A DNA stretch of 64,000 nt from Muscardinus avellanarius (Eukaryota; Chordata; Mammalia; Rodentia; Gliridae): positions 25,092,292 to 25,156,291 of the forward strand of contig OY726572.1 of the NCBI GenBank assembly GCA_963383645.1, read 5' to 3'. The number at the start of each line of letters is the position of its first letter. The first letter of the stretch is position 1. A model generated the notes under the pieces. That model saw only the letters and a program-made list of their open reading frames with translations. It was not told where the DNA came from and ran no database searches. The position numbers were made by a program, and so were the translations under genes. Below, piece by piece: positions 57,070 through 64,000 of this stretch.

Positions 57070-57195
57070 AGAGAGTGGGATATCGTGAGAGTAAGACAGG
57101 GCCAAAGTCACTTCTGTAACAGCCCATTCCCGCGGTAATGACATTAACCCACTTATTAGTTTCCACCTCCCAACACTATTGCATTGGAGATTAAG
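56658..57195 (+). repeat. Old interspersed repeat split by a SINE
   Basis: Left part 'tgtgttgctgtcaataaata' to 'gcatgtggtgagggcccttg'; right part 'cacttctgtaacagcccat'. Interrupted at 56838-57069. Same layout as 32634-32950. Confidence 0.5.
56825..57082 (+). mobile_element. Composite B1/ID SINE (type I) with 13-bp target duplication
   Basis: 'agagagtgggata' at 56825-56837 and 57070-57082, identical. Near-consensus body ('gccgggcgtggtggcgcacg') and a ~28-bp A tail. A young insertion. Confidence 0.95.
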
Positions 57196-58796
57196 TTTCC
57201 AATTCAGGAACAATAAGGGACTCAGTGGCTCCATGGCAGCAGGATATGGGAGTGTCTTAACTACTTCCTTCTTTGGTCCCATCCTCCAATAAACAAGTTC
57301 TACAGAATTTGAGGCAGGAGGGCTTAGGTCAGCCAGTGTATAAGGGCGGGTTGAGGGGACTCGGAGTAAGTTGTGCTTCCCCCTTTCATCCTCTAGAAAA
57401 CCTGGCAAACCTCATGAAGAACTCTTCCTTCTGCGAGGTGATGAGTGGGGTGGGGTAGTGACAGGTACAGATCAGCAGTGCTCAGAGTTTGTGCAGAAAA
57501 GCTTGAAGTGAAAAGAAGGGCACTTGATACAAGGGGACGTTTCACTTGCCCAAAGAAGTCAAAGAGACTTGTGGGGTGAGTGGACTTGGGGAAGAAGAGG
57601 CCAGGCGCCTAAGGACATTGGGTTGGGAGGCAGGGAGTAGTGGAAGTGCCAGCCCCAATCCACATGCTACTATCGTGTGACAGCTTCATTTTTGAGTCTG
57701 ACACCTGAAGAGAAACTCTCAGCCCAATGGGGGAGCCTCCAGATCACCCTAACAAAATGATCTTAGAGAACCAGGGTGTACCAGTCAGGCTCCTTCCCAT
57801 GCATTTCTGGGCTCTTCTCTCTGTTCCCCAAAGTGATGAGCAAGAAAACTAGTGGAAAAGGATGCCTGTGTTCCCTCCATGGAGTAGAAAGCAAAGAATG
57901 TCCTATTGAGACCGTCTTCATCTACACCCAATCTTGGGATGACAAAAGGAACTCAAAAAGCATAAATAAACGAATCCTCAAAAGAAAAGAGGACCTTGGG
58001 GAAGGCAGAAGGGGGACTCTGGAGCCTAAGCCAGCAGAGGGTCCACTGGAGCTGCAGCCCACTAACACACTACCTGTGAAAGACAATCAAATCATTTCAT
58101 CAATCTGCATAACTATGCCATCACCATGTAATTAAGCGAGAATGTTCAGACTGTCAAGTACTACCAGGTATGAGCGATATACAGAGATGCATCATAAAGC
58201 TAGACTTCAGTCCCGCTGAGATATCCCGCTGTTATGATTATATAAAGCCAGAGCCTGTGGTCAGAGGAATATTTGTGCCTCCTTAATAAATCAGTGCCAC
58301 TGGGAAGGTGTGTACACATCTATTAATATCCATTGTTTCCAACGCTAGAGCCATCCTTACATCTTGAGAGGACAATCATTCAACAATGGACCCAATATGA
58401 AGATAAGTACAGCGTGCTCACTTGCAATGCTGCCCCTAAACCCAACAATCAGGCCGTATTCATTTCTTTTCCAGCTCATTATGTTAACCTTTTATTATAC
58501 AAAACTGTCAATTGAATTGTACAATGACGAGAAAAATATTTGAGACAATTCACAAGCGATGTTTACCATATCCACTAAAATGGAAAAAAAAAAAAAAAAA
58601 ACTAGAAGGAATTTGCTGAAAAGGATTCTCAGCTCCTCATTGACAAAACTGATTTTTTTTCCATCCAGGAACTTACAATTCCTCCTCCAGGAGCGTGTAG
58701 TAGGAAACCTGGGACAGGGGGCTCCTTTGAGGCACGGGAAGCAGAGTCACATAGGAATCACTGGGGTGCAGAGAAGAAAGGGGTCTGGCAGTGAGC

Positions 58797-58945
58797 TCTC
58801 GGCCTCAGTTCTCAAACTTTGGTTTGAGAAAATTCACTTGGAGAGTTTGTCAAACAATGTGGGATCCCAGGCTTCACCCTAGAGAGTCTAACTTAGTAAC
58901 TTGGGGATGGGCCCAGATAATCCACAGGCTGAACAAGCACCCTAG
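58797..58945 (+). repeat. MER-type hAT remnant
   Basis: 'ttctcaaactttggtttgag', 'gggatcccaggcttcaccct' and 'agagtctaacttagtaactt' in family order. Confidence 0.5.
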
Positions 58946-59194
58946 GGGATCAGGCCTGGGTGGGGCTGCCTCGGTATTTAGCTCATTGTGTGCACACGTG
59001 GGCTCCTCCTCCCCCGACACTGGTGTGTCAGAGGGTCCTGTGGCCTCAGTGGGTCAGGAGGCAGGGGTCCCCCTGTGAGCACTGGTCCTGGGTTCCAAGA
59101 AAGAGACCTTCTGTGGTTAAGTCAGGGCTTGACCACCAGGGGTCAGAGGAGTAGATTTTGGAGCTTCCTGTCTGCATAGCTCTGTAGCCAAATG

Positions 59195-59312
59195 ACTCTT
59201 AATATTGACTGTACATTAGAATCACCTAGAAAGATTACAAAAATGCTTATGCCTGAGCTTGGCTTCCAGAACATTCTTCAGACTCCTGGCAGGTGGAGTG
59301 CCCCTGGAAAAA
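59195..59312 (+). repeat. MER-type hAT remnant
   Basis: 'gactgtacattagaatcacc' followed by 'aaatgcttatgcctgagc'. Same broad family as 58797. Confidence 0.45.
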
Positions 59313-60254
59313 AGGGGTGATTCTACTGTACAACTTGGATGGAGGATCACTGTGATAATGTCTTTCTTGCTTCCTGGGTCTTGACTTTCCTGACCTTCAT
59401 GGCTGGGGACACCTTGAAATTCTATGCTGGAACTGCACCCTCTAATTGCCCACAGGCACCAACTCTGCCCTCCCCTGGAGGGCTGCTCTGTTACAAAGCC
59501 CCAAGGTCCCTCTTTTCCTCACTTCCAGACAAAATGCTCTTCCCCAGAGCCTGGCCCCTTATTTGCAAGGAGCCTTTGGGAAGATGTGTATTTCTATGGT
59601 TCCCTTCATTCGGGATGCAGATGACTCGTGGGCTCATGGTTTTAGCCAGGCCCAGAGAAGAGAAACTGGACGGGATGCTCCTGCACAGAGGGTTCACTGG
59701 GAAGCGCTGCTGGGATAAGCACTGTGCAGAAACAAGACAGGTCAGGAAGGAGGGAGGGAGGGAGGGAGGGACTGGGAAGCACCCAGGACAGAGGCTCAGC
59801 TTGCTCTGCGGAGCCTCAGCTTGCTCTGCAGAGCTCTAGAGACCAAGGGCCCCAGAATCATCCCATTCTAAGGCTGGGGGGCAGGCTGGCCTAATCCCTA
59901 GGAATTGGATATTGACCACTTTGGGGAAAGGGCTTAACCTTGGATGAGGCAATTCTTTTCACTGAAGAGAAATTGCGGGCAATGCCTGGAGAGGACTCTG
60001 TGGAGTGACATCAGTTGTCACCGTAACAGGCAAGTGAATGGAGGAAGTCCTAATGGGGATGTACCCGTCATATCCCATCATCTACCCACCACCCATTCTC
60101 CCCCATATCCAGCCTTCCCTCCCTCTCACCCTCCCTTCCTTCTTTCCTTCCTTTCTTTTTCCTTCCTTTCCTTTTTTCTTTTCTTATGAGACAAGTTGCT
60201 TCTATTAGCTGCTTTGAGGAAGGGAGGCTTCTGGGTGACCTTGAGAGGCAGTGT

Positions 60255-60615
60255 GGGTTTGGTATGAAAGCTTTTTGATTTGGACAAGAATCCGAGGTTG
60301 GCCATCTCCTGAATCTTAGACCAAGTCACCTAAAGTTGCTAAGCCTTAGTTCATTCATCTTTACAATAGGGTCATGCTAATCCCGGTACTTGGGAGGCTG
60401 AGATTGGAGAATTTCAGAGTCCGAACCAGCCTCAGCAACTTATTGAGATCCTGTTTCAAAGTAAATAAATAAAAAAAGGGCTGGGGATGTAGCTCAGGGA
60501 TGACCCTGGATTGAATTCCCAATACCAAATGATAAATAAAACAGGGTTATGCATTTGTATCTTGCATATTTAGTCCCTCTGAGGACTAAATGTGCTGATG
60601 TGAACAGGGCCTGGG
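60255..60615 (+). repeat. MIR split by a composite SINE
   Basis: MIR parts at 60255-60368 ('agaccaagtcacctaaagtt') and 60541-60615, around a 5'-truncated SINE at 60372-60540 ('ggtacttgggaggctgagat' ... 'tgtagctcagggatgaccc'). Confidence 0.65.
60372..60540 (+). mobile_element. Composite B1/ID SINE, 5' truncated
   Basis: Lacks the first part of the 7SL half. The ID half is present with a short 'aaatgataaataaaac' tail. Confidence 0.85.
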
Positions 60616-61094
60616 GCGTTGTGCTGTGTGAGCCCAGGCTGCCCCTGAGCTGGGCTTCACCCCCCTGGCTCCCTCTCTCCCTTTCTGACCCCACAAGACA
60701 CTTGGACAGGACTGAGTCATGTCTCTCCAATCCCTGACATCTATCCTGGTGGCTGAGAAACAGAAAGAGAGAATATTGGTGATGTCCCAGACAGGACTGT
60801 TGTACACATTTGGTCTTGGAATGGATTCTCGAGTTTCTACCTTCTCTTGCTGAAGTATAAAGACATGCCTAGGCCCGTGTTCCTTTCAGTGGCAGGAAGG
60901 CTTGCAAACTGAGGGAATGTTGCAGTGGCAAACAAGAGTTCCCAACCACCCACCACCAGCCTCCTGGGCTGGAAGAAACCCCAAAGGCAGTATGGAGGAC
61001 CATGAGGGGAGGGGCTCTGCTCCATCAACAGGTTGCCTGTCTCCCAGAAAATATCCTCTAACACAACTGCTTAACAACCAGCCTTGGCAAAAGG

Positions 61095-61370
61095 CTGGGA
61101 ACATATCAAGTGCAAACAAAAATTAATAGAATAAAAAATAAATAAGAGGTGGGACTCGAAACAATATGCTCAATAAGATTTCAATTATGTTATATAATGA
61201 TTCTGAAAAATTCTGGAAGCAAAAAAAAAAAGCCAAGATGTTAGAATAACTGCCTCTGTATAGTAAGATTGTAGCTGAGTTTTGTTATGCCTTCTTTACC
61301 CATTTTTGTACTTCTGTATTTCTCCACAATGAGTAGGGAGTGGGATATAAAAAGGCAAAAGAAAACGAAA
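61095..61370 (+). mobile_element. Old L1M 3' end fragment
   Basis: 'ctgtatagtaagattgtagc' and 'acttctgtatttctccacaa' resemble the distal 3' end of old L1 elements. Confidence 0.45.
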
Positions 61371-61489
61371 ACCCGTGCTTCCCGCAGTGGGGCAGGCCTG
61401 CCTCCTACCTTTTCTTCTGCGGATGGCATGTGGCCCATGGGCTGGGGTGGGGGCTATAAAGCTGAGTGTCCCTCCCACTACCTACACTT

Positions 61490-61854
61490 AAAATGTCTGT
61501 GTGTGAAGACGTAGGCAAAACACGCGCTGGTGCTGATGGCTGCCGGGAGCCAGGCTGCGGGTGTTTTCTGAGAGCTGTATTGTCAGTCGAGGGCTGCCCG
61601 CTGCGTGGGGTGGATTTCCCAACCCTCGCAGGATAATTTTATCATCAAGGACATTTGTAGTTCTGCATGAGTGGCTCTCCTGGAGAGATAAAGAGGGGAG
61701 CTGCACTCAGGCACCAGGGCTGAGCCTGGGCTATTTTAGGGCCTGGGAAGCTGTAAATGACTCACGGGGCCACCTGCAGGCCCATGGCGGCATAGAAGGG
61801 GGTTTGGTGAGTCCTGATAAGTCCTGTATAAAGAAATAAAACCTCATTCGTAAG
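61490..61854. promoter_or_regulatory. Repeat-free block with AP-1 motif, possible regulatory element
   Basis: GC-richer single-copy stretch with 'tgactca' (AP-1 consensus) at 61758-61764 and 'agagataaag' (GATA-type) near 61683. Motif evidence only. Confidence 0.25.
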
Positions 61855-61985
61855 AAAATTATGAATATGGCATGGTTACCCTGGACAATCATTGGTGGGA
61901 GGGGGAAGGGAAAACGGGCGGGGGGGACACCAAGTATAGTTTAAATGTATACCATTTATGTTCAATAAAAAAAATTTTAAAAAGA
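61855..61985 (+). mobile_element. Retroelement 3' end, second copy of the 44629 family
   Basis: 'catggttaccctggacaatc', 'attggtgggagggggaaggg', 'agtttaaatgtataccattt' and 'tgttcaataaaaaaaatttt'. Shorter copy, opposite strand to the first. Confidence 0.8.
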
Positions 61986-63589
61986 ATTCACTATCTAATG
62001 TGAATCTAAAGTCACAAGACTCACTTTTAGAATACAAGATATTCTGAATCTTAAAAGCACATACGTCCTATTCTTGAGAAACACTTGTTTAGCAGAGATG
62101 TATTTTTTCTTGAGTCTATCACCATTTAGATCAATGCTCCTAGCTCAGATTACCAGATTTATTGCAGCAAACACTTTGATCTTTAACTCCAAGGACCGTA
62201 TCATTTAAAGCTGTGTCCTTTCATTATTGTTCCTGAGATAACATTAGCTATAGACTATGGAGACAGAGGGTGCTTTCTCTTGGTTTCAAGAGTTTATGTG
62301 AGAATGATGACTAGAAGTTTTTACACGAAAGGGTTTTTGTTGGTGTTTTGCTTTGTAAGGAATGAATCCAAAGTGATGACCCAAAGACCTGCGATCTATT
62401 TACATAAACCCTTCTGACAATAAGTTATTTTATTTGAAGAGATTTTGTAAGATTTCGCTAGACCAAATTTGGATGCAGCTTGCAAACTGGTCTATTATGT
62501 TACAATGGAGATATAATGTCCAGATTTCCCAATGGGCAATGTTCCATTTCTGAAACTTCTTTTAAAATGTGTTTTTTAATCTAGTTGGCTCCCAAGGATA
62601 ATAATATGCAGATAATAAGATACAATCTTGGTTAACACACAGGGTTATCCCTTTCTAAATGTCTTATTATCATTATCTTCTTTTGTGATGATGCCGGATG
62701 TTTGGAGGGGGGGGGGGTTGGCAGCCACATGTATAATTCCGTAAGTCGAATCTATCAGTGAAAACTTGGTTTTGGAGAGCACTAATTTAAAGGGAGTTTG
62801 TGTTTCAGGAATGTAGTCAGCATTATTTGTGAAATTTATCCTGAAATTTGTTGTTCCCTGTGTATAATGTATCTCTCTGTGCGTATGCATATTTACATGG
62901 TAACTGGATTGGAAAGTATTTAGATGAGCTGTGTCAAATGGGACCAGCCTGGGAAAGCTTCCACAAGTAGAGAAAACACACAAGCAGTAATTTCAGAAGA
63001 AGAGAGACATGGTTTGGTAGGGAAGGAAATAGGAGTACTCTGGGGGAAGTCTGAACACCCATGGATGATTAGTTTTCCCATGTCAAGCAGTGTCTGAAGG
63101 TAGATATTATGGTATGAGCCCTCAGGGTAAAAGTATAAAGCCATTACAATTAATTTTATTAAGACTAAATTATGGAAAATGCACTTAATAATTTAATAAC
63201 CATTAGGCAGATGTACATATAGCTTTATAGCAGTTATGCAAAAAAGGGAGAAGAAGGAAGAACCACCTAAGATTTGCAAAAGAAAATCTACATTTTCTGT
63301 AGATATTAGGATGGAGATTATTTCTCTCCATATGTATTAAAATTTTCATTATGTATTTCTCAGAGATGAAAGTAACTATTTTATTTGTTTTCGAATTAAA
63401 GAAATAGGGATACAGGTGTTGGGCAAAGTCTTTGAGTTTTAGAAAAAGTAAATCTTAAAAAAATTCTGATATTTGATTAATTTTACATTTCTACAACTTT
63501 CAATGTTTCTATGAATGAAAGATAATTTTACATACGAATAAATTTTAATAGACACCTTTTGTTAATCTGATTTAGTTGAATTCCATAAG
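61986..63589. other. AT-rich spacer
   Basis: A G12 run lies near 62706. Nothing else recognised on either strand. Confidence 0.5.
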
Positions 63590-63905
63590 TAATGATGTAT
63601 TTATATATTGGAATATTGTAGAACCATTCACATACATGCACAGTTATCAACAGTGGGAAAGGTTCACAGTAGAATGAGTAGTAAAAGAAAAAAAATCAAG
63701 ATTGTATAGACAGGATGATCTAGGTATTTCTGTTTGAAAGACAAAAGTAAAATCAAGTTGACTCATGAATGTAATGTAATGAAGAGGAAAGATTGGAGAG
63801 AAATATTTCAAAATGTAAACATTGATTATTTCTAAATGATGATATTATGAGTAACTTATTTTTTCTATAGATTTTAATGTTTTTCAAATTGTCCATAAGA
63901 CATTA
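63590..63905 (+). mobile_element. Old L1M 3' end fragment
   Basis: 'gtagaaccattcacatacat', 'gtaaacattgattatttcta' and 'ttttaatgtttttcaaattg' resemble distal old L1 3' sequence. Confidence 0.4.
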
Positions 63906-63919
63906 TATATATATATTTA

Positions 63920-63945
63920 ATATATAATGTATATACATTATATAT
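63920..63945. repeat. 26-bp perfect AT-rich palindrome
   Basis: Centred on 'gtatatac' (63929-63936) with 9 bp matching on each side, in a 60-bp AT-rich stretch. Confidence 0.9.
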
Positions 63946-64000
63946 ATTATATATATTACCTTTAAAATTAAAATTTTGAAATTTTAATTTAAATACTTTT

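Larger units (their letters stand above)
57196..60254. other. Upstream region without recognised exon
   Basis: Contains MER-type pieces at 58797-58945 ('ctcaaactttggtttgag') and 59195-59312 ('tacattagaatcacctag'), an AT-rich repeat-free block at 58100-58540 and a CT-rich patch at 60110-60185. The remainder is single-copy-looking. Confidence 0.45.

Noticed and set aside
57776..58135. 119-aa plus-strand frame, lysine-rich
   Set aside because: No recognisable family and no supporting exon structure; the length is within chance for 64 kb.

Overview
The window is nuclear genomic DNA of a rodent of the squirrel family (Sciuridae: ground squirrel, marmot, tree squirrel or similar). The main evidence is about two dozen copies of a composite SINE. 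Its first half is 7SL/B1-like and its second half is an ID/tRNA-like module ending in a 'cccagtacc' motif plus an A-rich tail. Older mammalian repeats (MIR, L1M, MER5A, MARNA, Tigger-like, MaLR-like LTRs) fill much of the rest. Species cannot be fixed from the sequence alone.

Only one protein-coding gene can be supported. It is the 5' half of a calpain on the minus strand, recognised as CAPN13. Seven coding exons run right to left: 28893-28662 (with the ATG), 18449-18377, 17306-17191, 12553-12417, 5695-5521, 4701-4627 and 707-622. All junctions are GT-AG, the phases join without a frameshift, and together they encode residues 1-286 plus two bases of codon 287. The cysteine-protease triad can be read as Cys93, His249 and Asn273, with the spacing expected of classical calpains. 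The remaining exons (end of the protease core, the C2-like domain and the EF-hand domain) lie beyond the left edge. The start-codon exon has an upstream splice acceptor, so the promoter and at least one 5' UTR exon lie to the right; they were not located.

Layout: 1-28893 is the CAPN13 exon-intron body. Its introns carry ancient L1 pieces, a MARNA element, two SINE-in-SINE nests and several microsatellites. From 28894 to 64000 no exon is recognised; this is 5' intron and/or upstream flank. Retroelements there include a 1.39-kb copy (51833-53222) with target-site duplications, an L1-like 5' leader and an L1-like 3' end, and a retroelement 3' end with a perfect 15-bp duplication (44629-44935). 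There are also long polypurine/polypyrimidine tracts (39428-39690, 50013-50244) and a few single-copy blocks that might be regulatory.

The most unusual items are the short L1-leader composite, a divergent SINE subfamily with a rebuilt linker and a degraded second module, repeated nesting in the SINE linker, a 98-bp intronic duplication about 95% identical between copies, and the frequent position of long microsatellites at SINE 3' ends. No prokaryotic system, CRISPR array, tRNA gene or rRNA gene is present. Family names for old repeats come from remembered consensus sequences and were not checked with a search.
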